From Bacteroidales bacterium (lineage in GTDB: Bacteria > Bacteroidota > Bacteroidia > Bacteroidales > JAGOPY01): a stretch of 64,000 bases of DNA. The stretch's first letter is position 1; each line of letters opens with the position of its first letter. The translations under genes were made by a program, and so were the position numbers. This document shows positions 43,522 to 51,794 of the stretch, piece after piece. Below the pieces are notes generated by a model. That model had not been told where the DNA came from, ran no database searches, and worked only from the letters and a program-made list of their open reading frames with translations. The stretch lies in the NCBI GenBank assembly GCA_023229505.1, contig JALNZD010000014.1, positions 26,830 through 90,829 of the forward strand. The letters are read 5' to 3'.

Positions 43522-45624
43522 CTAATTTACCAGGATCTTTTTGTTTGATGTTCCTGTTTGGGTCGTGATTTCCATGAAATACAACCCGGCCGGGAGTAAA
43601 CTTACAGAAATATCCTGTTGATAGGTGCCGGTAAAAACGGGCTGTTCTTCAGCATATATTGTCTGACCGGTCAGCGTTAGTAACCTTATCTTCAGGCTGC
43701 TTTTTTCTTCAACCCGGAAACTTATATGGATGTCTTCTGTTGCCGGATTAGGATATATTTCCAGGTGAGTGACGCCTGCCTCTTCTTGAATTCCTACATT
43801 ATTGACTTCATAATAGGCTTCCCAACCCTGGAAGTTATTCGAAAGGCTTGTGCTCCAGGTAATGAACATGGTGCCTGATGTGGCTTCAATGGAACCCGGA
43901 ATATCGGTACCTGAAAGTTCAGCTATCTGGGTTTGACCATCATAAACCTTAACTTTATCAACTCCTTCCTCAGTTTCAAAATAATTAAAGCTCAGGGTGA
44001 TTTTATCAGCATATAGTGGATTGATCTTCCACAAGCAGGTAGTTCCGCCCTGGTAATAAAAATCACCGCTTCCATCACTAAATGTTGCTGTTGGCTCGGT
44101 GAACTGGGTTAGTCCCTGGCACCAGGTGGGCGACACGGTATTATATTCAGCATACCAGCCTGCCGCATTTCCGCTGCCATCGGTTTTGAATTCGATTAGC
44201 ATCTTGTTTCCGGTTGAAGTCAGAGCCGGAGGTAAGGTAGTCCCTGAATAAGCTCCCAATAATGCATCGGAAGTTGTGCCGCCATCAAATACTTTAACAG
44301 AATCACCCGCTGTCAGGTCGAATGCTGAAAACGTCAGAGTTATGCTGCTGATGGAATCATAGATAGTTTGCGGATCGATAGACCAATAAGCTGTATTGTT
44401 ATCGAGATAATTCTCAACAGGTCCGCTGCCGTCTGTGATCGATCCTGACCTGCTGGTAATATTGATTGTACCGGTATTATGGTAAGGATAGGCGCCTTCT
44501 GAAGGGACAAAATTCCTGACACAAGCCTGTCCCTGGTTAAAGCTGCCGACATCATAAAGGGAATAGTAACCATTGCCACTGCCGCTCCAGCCGAAGTTAA
44601 AATGAAAATTTTCGCCCTGGTAACCATCGCAAACGAAAGCATGCCCTAAGTAATTTGAGTTATAACCTGAATAATACAGGGGTTTGCCGACGTCAATATC
44701 AGCTTTGAGCAGACTGATCCAACCGGCTTGAGAATAATCCTCTTTTTCTTTATACTGAGCGGTGTTATACCTGAAATATTGATTCAGGCTGCCGGGGACA
44801 TTAGAGCTCTGTGCACCTGAACCATCGGGGCTGAAATTCATATTGACCGAAACGGCGCAGTGGTATTGCAATTCGGCATTGGCGTCAGGGAACCGGTTAT
44901 CGATACCGTTTATCATCCCTGTCCAGTTGTAATATGTCTCACCGAAATTGGCACATTGCTGGCCGTAAGAATAATGGCCGGGAATATAACAATGCTGACC
45001 TGTTCCAACTTCCGGGTAACGCCAGTAATACATGATCTGGGCCATGGCAGTCGCAACGCAGCCCACCCAGGTATGCCCGCCGGGACCGGCCGGATCTTCA
45101 GGGCAAAGAATGTTATAAGGGCTGCCCTGATCCCAGTGACAGTATAGTAATGGTGCCACATCCCTTTCCCTGGAAATAGTGAAGGCTGTGATTTCGTCAT
45201 TTCTCAGTTCAGCCCAAGCTTCCGCTACTTCAGGAGAGGATTCAAACTGGTTTGCCCGCACGTAAGAAATTTGCTCAACATAATTCAGAATGAACCCTTT
45301 ATAAGATGCCGGAGCATCATCGAAAATAAATCTTCCTTCAAAAGAATAACCTAAAACAGGCGTAAAGGCATCCTCAGCAGAAATAATGATAAAACCGGGT
45401 TCCATCTGGAAAGCATAAAATACCGGAGCATCATTAACCAGATAAGTATATGGATCGTTTAATCTGATCTGCTCATAGGAACATCCATTTTCATAGGTAT
45501 TCAATGTAATAAAAACGAAATTTTTAGCAACTTTTTCTGCTTCAGTTAAACTGACTGGTTTCGCCTCAATATTCATAATAAGGCAGAATCCTAGCAGGGC
45601 TATTAGTGTAGTTTTTAAATTCAT
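43522..45624 (-). CDS. C10 family cysteine protease, second paralogue, T9SS-exported
   Basis: A 700-residue protein with the same architecture as the 38481-40607 protease: signal peptide (to about MNIEAKP), propeptide, C10 domain with Cys in VGCVATAMAQIMYYW and His in GHAFVCDGYQGENFHFNFGWSG, two CUB-like domains (DSVKVFDGG and DKVKVYDGQ) and a T9SS sorting domain (LEIYPNPATEDIHISF ... LYFMEITTQTGTSNKKILVN). Start at the ATG 45622-45624. It has its own promoter box at 45656-45663. The two C10 genes flank the subtilisin gene on one strand, forming a secreted-protease cluster. Confidence 0.88.
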   Translation of the reverse strand: MNLKTTLIALLGFCLIMNIEAKPVSLTEAEKVAKNFVFITLNTYENGCSYEQIRLNDPYTYLVNDAPVFYAFQMEPGFIIISAEDAFTPVLGYSFEGRFIFDDAPASYKGFILNYVEQISYVRANQFESSPEVAEAWAELRNDEITAFTISRERDVAPLLYCHWDQGSPYNILCPEDPAGPGGHTWVGCVATAMAQIMYYWRYPEVGTGQHCYIPGHYSYGQQCANFGETYYNWTGMINGIDNRFPDANAELQYHCAVSVNMNFSPDGSGAQSSNVPGSLNQYFRYNTAQYKEKEDYSQAGWISLLKADIDVGKPLYYSGYNSNYLGHAFVCDGYQGENFHFNFGWSGSGNGYYSLYDVGSFNQGQACVRNFVPSEGAYPYHNTGTINITSRSGSITDGSGPVENYLDNNTAYWSIDPQTIYDSISSITLTFSAFDLTAGDSVKVFDGGTTSDALLGAYSGTTLPPALTSTGNKMLIEFKTDGSGNAAGWYAEYNTVSPTWCQGLTQFTEPTATFSDGSGDFYYQGGTTCLWKINPLYADKITLSFNYFETEEGVDKVKVYDGQTQIAELSGTDIPGSIEATSGTMFITWSTSLSNNFQGWEAYYEVNNVGIQEEAGVTHLEIYPNPATEDIHISFRVEEKSSLKIRLLTLTGQTIYAEEQPVFTGTYQQDISVSLLPAGLYFMEITTQTGTSNKKILVN

Positions 45625-45655
45625 AATGTAAAATAGTTGGATTGGTAATAGAATA

Positions 45656-45663
45656 CAAAGGTA
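45656..45663 (-). promoter_or_regulatory. -7 promoter box for the second C10 protease gene
   Basis: TACCTTTG on the minus strand, exact TAnnTTTG match, 31 bp before the ATG. Confidence 0.55.
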
Positions 45664-45727
45664 AACAAATCCTGTTATAAATTAAGAAAAATCCGGAAAG
45701 TAATTTCTGTCTTAAATTAAAAGGTAT

Positions 45728-45759
45728 AAAAAAAGCACCTGCATTTTTACAACAGGTGC
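45728..45759 (-). terminator. Terminator-like hairpin without an upstream gene
   Basis: Seven-bp stem GCACCTG / CAGGTGC (45735-45741 and 45753-45759), with a seven-T run on the minus strand. It reads as a minus-strand terminator, yet no minus-strand gene lies between it and hutI. It may end transcripts from the hutI leader, act as an attenuator if a distal promoter exists, or be a relic. The rest of the 332-bp gap (45625-45956) shows only the two promoters and a small GC-rich palindrome near 45901-45911. Confidence 0.55.
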
Positions 45760-45956
45760 CCGACAACCATTAAATAAACCAAATTAGTTCACCAAAACCA
45801 AATCAGAGAACAACCGATTTTCAAATACTATGACAAGAGAAAAAGCGAAAAGGTTGCATCAGTATAAAAAAAATATTAAAAAATGTTCTTAATTGTTTCC
45901 CCTCCGGGAGGCTCTGCCTTTTTTACTAATTTCGTGGTGTGGCAAACTGATGAATT

Positions 45957-47210
45957 ATGACTGTTCTTATCAAAAACATCAAGGAGCTGGTGCAGGTTGA
46001 AATTCAACCACGGCAATATGTTGCTGGCCGTGAGATGGCAAAACTTGAAACAATTTGTGATGCATTCTTGCTCATTGAGGGCGAAATAATATCTTCTTTC
46101 GGCAGGATGAAAGATCTCGGTCATAAACTTGAATCGAGTGGCAGTCGCTGGCACAAAGTGATTGATGCTTCCGGGAAAATGGTATTTCCCTGCTGGTGTG
46201 ATCCGCATACTCACCTGGTATTTCCTGCCAGCCGTGAAATGGAGTATATCGATAAGATCAGGGGGCTATCCTATGAAGAAATTGCCCGCAGGGGTGGAGG
46301 GATTCTGGATTCTGCCCGTAATATGCATGTCGTCCCGGAAAAAAAACTCTATCGGTCAGCACTTGTGCGGCTTGAGGAAATCATGTCATATGGCACCGGG
46401 GCTGTAGAGATAAAAAGTGGTTATGGACTTACAACAGAAGATGAATTAAAGATGCTGCGGGTCATCCGCCGTCTGAAAGAAACTTCACCCCTGACTATCA
46501 TAGCCACTTTTTTGGGCGCCCATGCCATTCCACAGGAATATAAAGCCAACCCGGCAGCATATGTCGACCTGGTTATCAATGAGATGATCCCTCTGGTTGC
46601 CGCAGAGGAATTGGCAGATTATATTGATGTTTTCTGTGACCGTGGGTTTTTCAGCGTCGAAGATACAGACCGGATATTGAATGCAGGGATGAAATATGGC
46701 CTCCGTCCTAAGATACATGCCAACGAACTGGGCTCTACAGGAGGAGTACAGGTAGGAGTAAAGTATAACGCGCTTTCGGTAGACCACCTCGAATACCTGG
46801 GAAAAGAAGAGATTTCGGTTTTAAAAAATTCGGAAACAATGCCAACTGTTCTTCCCGGGGCCAGTTTTTTCCTTGGCTTGCCTTATGCACCGGTCAGGAA
46901 GATGATCGATGCCGGCCTGCCGGTTGCTATGGGCAGCGATTTCAACCCGGGTTCGTCTCCTTCAGGGAATATGCAGCTAATCCTTTCACTTGGGTGCATT
47001 AAATATAAGATGCTCCCCGAAGAGGCTGTCAATTCCGTGACCATTAACAGTGCTTACGCAATGGGACTGCAAGAGGAGCTGGGCAGCATTGCAGTCGGTA
47101 AAAAAGCCAATATTTTCATTACAAAGGAAATACCATCGATCCAATATATGCCTTACGCTTTTGGAAGCAATAAGGTGGAGAAGGTGATTTTGAAGGGGAA
47201 GGTTTATTAG
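45957..47210 (+). CDS. hutI: Imidazolonepropionase
   Basis: A 417-residue amidohydrolase opening the ring of imidazolone-5-propionate to N-formimidoyl-glutamate, third step of histidine breakdown. Zinc ligands in CDPHTHLVF-like DPHTHL (about residue 80-85); further family blocks are SGYGLTTEDELKMLRVIR, FLGAHAIPQEY, IHANELGSTGG, SVDHLEYLG, GSDFNPGSSP. The ATG at 45957 gives the expected N-terminus. A weak TAATTTCG box sits about 25 bp upstream. ftcD, the next enzyme of the pathway, follows after a 69-bp gap filled by short tandem repeats. Confidence 0.93.
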   Translation: MTVLIKNIKELVQVEIQPRQYVAGREMAKLETICDAFLLIEGEIISSFGRMKDLGHKLESSGSRWHKVIDASGKMVFPCWCDPHTHLVFPASREMEYIDKIRGLSYEEIARRGGGILDSARNMHVVPEKKLYRSALVRLEEIMSYGTGAVEIKSGYGLTTEDELKMLRVIRRLKETSPLTIIATFLGAHAIPQEYKANPAAYVDLVINEMIPLVAAEELADYIDVFCDRGFFSVEDTDRILNAGMKYGLRPKIHANELGSTGGVQVGVKYNALSVDHLEYLGKEEISVLKNSETMPTVLPGASFFLGLPYAPVRKMIDAGLPVAMGSDFNPGSSPSGNMQLILSLGCIKYKMLPEEAVNSVTINSAYAMGLQEELGSIAVGKKANIFITKEIPSIQYMPYAFGSNKVEKVILKGKVY

Positions 47211-47211
47211 A

Positions 47212-47276
47212 GTTGACAGTTGACAGTTGACAGTCAGCAGTCAGCAGTCAACAATAGAACAATAGAACAATAGAAA
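47212..47276. repeat. Heptamer/octamer tandem repeats between hutI and ftcD
   Basis: GTTGACA x3, GTCAGCA x2, GTCAACA, then AATAGAAC x2 and a variant, filling the whole gap from 1 bp after the hutI stop to 3 bp before the ftcD ATG. The GTCAGCA unit recurs at 55575-55616. Confidence 0.9.
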
Positions 47277-47279
47277 GAT

Positions 47280-48980
47280 ATGAAGCAACTTATAGAATGT
47301 GTCCCTAATTTCAGCGAAGGGCGGGACATGGGGATTATCAGGCAGATCACCGACCAGATAGAAAGTGTCGATGGAGTCAGGTTACTGGATGTTGATCCGG
47401 GGAAGGCGACCAACAGGACCGTGGTCACCTTTGTGGGTGAGCCGGATGCTGTTTTAAATGCAGCTTTCCTGGCAGTAAAAAAGGCTTCGGAGATCATTGA
47501 TATGCGCAATCACAAAGGGGAGCACCCGCGTTTTGGCGCTACCGATGTTTGTCCGCTGGTCCCCATCAGGAATATCAGCATGGATGAAGTTGCTGCTTAT
47601 GCCCGTAAATTGGGCGAAAGGATCGGAAAAGAGCTGGGGATCCCGGTGTATTGTTATGAAAATGCTGCACTAAAGGAAGAAAGAAGAAACCTGGCCAACT
47701 GCCGTGCCGGGGAATATGAGGGCTTGCCGGAGAAACTGAAGAATCCTCAATGGAAACCCGACTTCGGCCCGGCGGCATATAATGAAAAAATTGCCCTCAC
47801 CGGTGCAACGGCTGTGGGAGCAAGGGATTTCCTGGTCGCTTACAATGTTAACCTCAATACAACATCAACCCGCAGGGCAAATGCGATTGCTTATGATATC
47901 CGCGAGAAGGGGCGCCTTGTGCGTGAAGGTAATCCCGTTACCGGAAAGATCAAAAAAGATGAAAACGGGAATGAAATTTATTTTCCCGGATCACTCAAGG
48001 CATGTAAGGCTATCGGTTGGTATATCGAGGAATATGGGATTGCACAGATCTCCATTAACCTGACAAACATCAGTATTACACCGGTTCATGTGGCATTTGA
48101 GGAAACTTCAAAGAAAGCCCAGGAAAGGGGGCTCCGGGTGACTGGTTCGGAACTGGTGGGGCTTATCCCTTTGAAAGCCTTGCTCGATGCAGGAAAATAT
48201 TTTCTTTTAAAACAACAAAGGTCTGCCGGGGTTTCTGAAAAGGAGCTGGTAAAGATTGCCGTGAAATCCCTTGGCCTGGATGACCTTAAACCCTTTAATC
48301 CAAAGGAGAAGATCATCGAATACCTGCTGGAAGACCCAGCCGATAAGAAACTGGTCAGCATGACCGTCGAAGGCTTTGCCGATGAAACGGCATCGGAATC
48401 ACCGGCTCCGGGAGGAGGTTCTGTTTCTGCATTGGTAGGAGCATTAGGTGCGTCCCTGGGGACCATGGTAGCCAACCTGTCATCCCATAAAGCCGGCTGG
48501 GACGACCGTTGGGATGAGTTTTCGGCCTGGGCTGAAAAGGGACAGAAAATCAAAGAAGAGCTGCTTTTTCTTGTGGATGAAGATACCCGCGCTTTCAACC
48601 GCATTATGGATGCATTCGGCTTACCAAAAGGAACTGATGAGGAAAAGAAAGCCAGGAAAGTTGCTATTCTGGAAGCCTCGAAATATGCTATCAAAATTCC
48701 TTTCCGCGTGATGGAAAAGTCGCTTGAGTCGATGGAAGTCATGGAGGCTATGGCAAAAACCGGGATGAAAGCCTCGGCCTCTGATGTCGGCGTGGGCGCA
48801 TTATGTGCACGGACGGCTGTCATGGGCGCTTTCCTTAATGTGAAAATTAATGCTGCAGGATTGGAAGATAAAGAATTCGCCGCGGAGTATGTAAGGAAAG
48901 GGAAGGAGATCGTGGAAAAAGCACAGCAGCAGGAAGTGGAGATACTGGCGGTTGTTGAGGGAAAGATTGGTAAGATTTGA
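47280..48980 (+). CDS. ftcD: Bifunctional glutamate formimidoyltransferase / formimidoyl-THF cyclodeaminase
   Basis: A 566-residue fusion of two enzymes. Residues 1 to about 325 are the formimidoyltransferase (begins KQLIECVPNFSEGRD; blocks RNHKGEHPRFGATDVCPLVP and NLTNISITPVHVAFEE), which moves the formimino group of formimidoyl-glutamate to tetrahydrofolate. Residues about 365-566 are the cyclodeaminase (ETASESPAPGGGSVSALVGALGASLGTMVANLS), releasing ammonia. Vertebrate FTCD has the same fusion, and it is common in Bacteroidota. It yields glutamate and one-carbon units. Its last codons (KIGKI) are already within an octamer repeat array. Confidence 0.93.
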   Translation: MKQLIECVPNFSEGRDMGIIRQITDQIESVDGVRLLDVDPGKATNRTVVTFVGEPDAVLNAAFLAVKKASEIIDMRNHKGEHPRFGATDVCPLVPIRNISMDEVAAYARKLGERIGKELGIPVYCYENAALKEERRNLANCRAGEYEGLPEKLKNPQWKPDFGPAAYNEKIALTGATAVGARDFLVAYNVNLNTTSTRRANAIAYDIREKGRLVREGNPVTGKIKKDENGNEIYFPGSLKACKAIGWYIEEYGIAQISINLTNISITPVHVAFEETSKKAQERGLRVTGSELVGLIPLKALLDAGKYFLLKQQRSAGVSEKELVKIAVKSLGLDDLKPFNPKEKIIEYLLEDPADKKLVSMTVEGFADETASESPAPGGGSVSALVGALGASLGTMVANLSSHKAGWDDRWDEFSAWAEKGQKIKEELLFLVDEDTRAFNRIMDAFGLPKGTDEEKKARKVAILEASKYAIKIPFRVMEKSLESMEVMEAMAKTGMKASASDVGVGALCARTAVMGAFLNVKINAAGLEDKEFAAEYVRKGKEIVEKAQQQEVEILAVVEGKIGKI

Positions 48981-49040
48981 CGATTGGGTGATTTGCTGAT
49001 TTGCAGATTTGCTGATTTGAAGATTGGTTGATATAACGAT
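48970..49040. repeat. Octamer tandem repeats, GATTTGCT type
   Basis: At least seven degenerate units (GATTTGAC, GATTGGGT, GATTTGCT, GATTTGCA, GATTTGCT, GATTTGAA, GATTGGTT) run from the last codons of ftcD into the gap. A related array is at 49319-49405. Confidence 0.85.
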
Positions 49041-49075
49041 GATAACTTCTTATATTATTTGAAACGATCGAATTT

Positions 49076-49305
49076 GGTCCCGGAGGGACCTTTGAAAATA
49101 GCCCCGGACACCGTCCGGGGTAAGCAACGGAGGCCGTAATTACAAGTCCCGTAAGGGACGGCCGATAATATTTCCAGATGAAATCCTTTTGCCCCATCTT
49201 AAATAGATGCCTTTTCATTCGTCCCGCTGGGACTTTTAATTGGATTGCGCCCCTATTATCCCTGGACGTTGTCCAGGGCTATTATCGTTCCTCCCTGACG
49301 GGAGG
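49076..49305. repeat. Two copies of a palindromic (REP/MITE-like) element
   Basis: Six strong hairpins in two parallel sets. Copy 1: GGTCCC-GGA-GGGACC (49076-49090), CCCCGGAC-ACC-GTCCGGGG (49102-49120), GTCCC-GTAA-GGGAC (49146-49159). Copy 2: GTCCC-GCT-GGGAC (49221-49233), CCCTGGAC-GTT-GTCCAGGG (49260-49278), CCTCCC-TGAC-GGGAGG (49290-49305). The middle hairpins differ by a compensated pair (C-G to T-A) and in the loop. No reading frame. Such palindromic elements are seen in intergenic DNA of Bacteroidota. Confidence 0.8.
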
Positions 49306-49318
49306 AGATTAAAACTGT

Positions 49319-49405
49319 CGATTTACTGATTGTTTAATTGGTTGATTTGTCAATTGGTTGATTTGTCAATTGGTTGATTTGGAGATTTGGCGATTTGCTG
49401 ATTGA
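49319..49405. repeat. Octamer tandem repeats, second array
   Basis: Units of GATTTGTC and AATTGGTT alternate, then GATTTGGA, GATTTGGC, GATTTGCT. Same family as 48970-49040; the two arrays bracket the palindromic elements. Together they fill the 448-bp gap between ftcD and the T9SS pseudogene. Confidence 0.82.
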
Positions 49406-49428
49406 TTTAGTGTAGATTATCTGTCAGT

Positions 49429-50781
49429 TTATTTTATTATTAAAATTTTCCCGCCAATCCTTGATTTCTGCGATTCGAAATCATAGAAATAGACACCAGA
49501 TTTGATTTGGCGTGTGTCCCATACTGATTTCTCATTTTTTATGCTAAGTGATTCTATTTCACGACCATATGCATCAGAGATGGTTAAAATCTGGTTTTTG
49601 AGGTTTGCATCCTGTTTCTCAAAAATCACATAATCTTTAGCCGGATTTGGGTAAATTTTTACCGGACAAATATTGGGTTCCTTAACTTTTGATACGACAG
49701 AATCCAGTGGTATTTTGACTAAAACTGCTCTTTCATTTGGATATGGGTCGACTTAGGAAAAAATGTAAATGTATTCACCTGAAACTAAAAGGGTATAATC
49801 CCACGAACTAATACTGTCGAGTTCCAACATGCGGAAAAACAGGTCTGGTGGAGAAAATTTACCGATAACAAGTCCATTATTAACTCCATGATAGATAAGC
49901 CGGTTCTCACTTACCGGGACAACACCCTCTATGTATTCGGTTGAAGTATCTATCGTGCAGTATTCAAAATCTCCATTCTCATCAAATTCGGAGATCAATC
50001 CTCTATCTATCCATGGAAATAAAGAAAGAGTAATACGTCCTGATGCAAAAAAACGATTCTCATTCAACCGGTTAATTACCCACTGGCCATAATAATTATT
50101 TTCCACTTCAATACACGTATCGACATTTAATATGTTACCATCTGTGTTGTACTTTACTATTCCTTGATGTTCCGTTTCTACCGAGATGAACTCGTGTCCA
50201 GATACCACTTCTATGTCATATGTCTCAATATTTGAAGCATCGAACTTTAATTTGACAGATCCGTCTGAATTCAGGTTATAGTAATTACTTTCAACTGGTG
50301 GAAAAGCATAATCATTTGAATAGATATTTTCTGCTAAAATGAATGTTCCGTCGGGTAATTCCCTGATCGGCCCCAATCGTGATCTATTATAACCTAATGC
50401 AGTTGTAGACCAACTCCAAATACTATCTCCTTCACTATTGGTTTCAAGTAATAAACCTGTATAATTTTCGCCGTCCATGGCAATAAAATAGTTTCCATTG
50501 AATTTCTTAATCATAGAACTGATCCAATTCATCCCACCTGAATAATCTTTTTTCCACAAGATCTCTCCGGCTTCATTAATCTTTGCCATGAACATTCGTT
50601 TTGTTGATCGGGGATTATACCTGTTGTTATCGGCTATAATAAATTCGCCATTGTCTGTTTTAATAGCTTCAAAAACCCTATAAATTGTACTATCTAACTT
50701 TGTAATAGTAAAAGGTTCCTGGGAATTGCCCGTCAATGATAAAACAGAAAGCAAAAACAATATAAATGCTATTTTTTTCAT
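49429..50781 (-). pseudogene. T9SS-exported protein interrupted by one in-frame stop
   Basis: The frame from ATG 50781 (signal peptide MKKIAFILFLLSVLSLTGNS) runs 342 codons to a TAA at 49753-49755, then continues in the same frame, without shift, for 108 more codons to 49429. The second part carries the missing T9SS sorting domain (CPVKIYPNPAKDYV, then GVYFYDFES and KILIIK). So one nonsense codon separates a propeller-like body (repeated GEFIIADNN, GNYFIAMDG, GTFILAENI blocks) from its export signal. It may be a young pseudogene, a sequencing error, or readthrough. The truncated product would reach the periplasm but not be sorted. More AT-rich than its neighbours. Confidence 0.82.
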
Positions 50782-50885
50782 ACTGAAAGTATTGCAGATT
50801 AATGCTTTCAATATACTATAAAAAAATGGAAAATGGATGAAAATAAGTTAACGTATGGTGTGGTTAAGTTTCCGGTTACCAAAGT

Positions 50886-51743
50886 TCAATTTCCCGGAGG
50901 TGCAACAGGTTCAGTCTCCTGAGATTTATTTTCTTCAGGTTCCTGTGCAACAGGCTGCAGTCTTTCCTCCAGAAAATCCCTGAGCACGGAAGGCTGGACA
51001 TTCCGGGTAAGTTCCCCGCCTTCAGAATAAGAAATCTTGCCGGTCTGCTCTGAGACAACGATGGCAATTGCATCACTTTGCTCTGTGACCCCCACAGCAG
51101 CCCTATGCCGCAAACCCAGATTGGCAGATAATTTGGGGCTTTTGGATATGGGCAGGATGCAACGTGCTGCTTCAATCTTATTCCCTCTGATGATCACAGC
51201 GCCATCGTGCAATGGACTGTTGGGAAAGAAAATACTCTCCAGCAGTTCAACGGAGATGTAAGCATTAAGATACTGCCCTGTATCTTTTATGACCCTTAAT
51301 TCATGCTGCCTTGTTAAGATGATCAGGGCTCCCTGTTTGATATTTGACATTTTCTGGCAGGCGTAGACGATTTTATCGATATCTACGATATAAGTACTGT
51401 CATCGCTGAAATGCCAGAAAAGGAACCTTCTCCGTCTCCTCTGGATAAAATCAGGCTTGCCAAGTGAAAGTAAAAACTGCCTGAGTTCCGGCTGGAAAAT
51501 AATAAACAGGGCAATAATCCCCACGCTGAAAAAAGCCCCCAGGATTTGTCGTAACAGTTCCATCTGCAATGCATCCGTGATGCGCCAGATGAAGAACATG
51601 CTCACGATGGCAAAGAACATGTTTATGGAAACCGATCCTTTGAGCAGGTAATATAATTCATAAAGGATGAAAGCCACAAGCAGGATGTCAATCACATCAA
51701 GAAAGCGGATCTTCAGGAAACCGGTAAGTAGTATGGCGATCAT
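50886..51743 (-). CDS. cdaA: Diadenylate cyclase CdaA
   Basis: A 285-residue membrane-bound DAC enzyme making cyclic di-AMP from two ATP. Three N-terminal membrane helices (about residues 10-85), a short coiled linker, then the DisA_N domain with the two catalytic motifs, DGA (180-182, in SPLHDGAVII) and RHR (212-214, in GLRHRAAVG). The C-terminal tail (QEPEENKSQETEPVAPPGN) is unstructured. It lies 51 bp after folP on the same strand, a pairing widespread in Bacteroidota, though a separate -7 box lies in the gap. Confidence 0.94.
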   Translation of the reverse strand: MIAILLTGFLKIRFLDVIDILLVAFILYELYYLLKGSVSINMFFAIVSMFFIWRITDALQMELLRQILGAFFSVGIIALFIIFQPELRQFLLSLGKPDFIQRRRRRFLFWHFSDDSTYIVDIDKIVYACQKMSNIKQGALIILTRQHELRVIKDTGQYLNAYISVELLESIFFPNSPLHDGAVIIRGNKIEAARCILPISKSPKLSANLGLRHRAAVGVTEQSDAIAIVVSEQTGKISYSEGGELTRNVQPSVLRDFLEERLQPVAQEPEENKSQETEPVAPPGN

Positions 51744-51753
51744 TTGAATCTTG

Positions 51754-51761
51754 CAAAAATA
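51754..51761 (-). promoter_or_regulatory. -7 promoter box for cdaA
   Basis: TATTTTTG on the minus strand, exact TAnnTTTG match, 10 bp before the cdaA ATG, inside the folP-cdaA gap. Confidence 0.45.
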
Positions 51762-51794
51762 GGAAAAATGCAGTTGCCTTTCAGGTTCAATTGT

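Noticed and set aside
45899..45920. CCTCCGGGAGG palindrome in the hutI leader as a riboswitch
   Set aside because: Only an 11-bp palindrome with a short second stem; no multi-helix structure or known riboswitch signature.
48086..48823. Long open frame antisense to ftcD (245 codons)
   Set aside because: Low-complexity Ser/Ala-rich translation that mirrors the codon use of ftcD; no motif or start context. A shadow of the real gene.
48970..49405. CRISPR-like array
   Set aside because: Repeat units are only 7-8 bp without spacers, and the palindromes between are not regular direct repeats with unique spacers; no cas genes.
49753..49755. Selenocysteine or programmed recoding at the in-frame stop
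   Set aside because: The codon is TAA, not TGA, and no stem-loop of the recoding kind is evident downstream; simple nonsense mutation or error is more likely.
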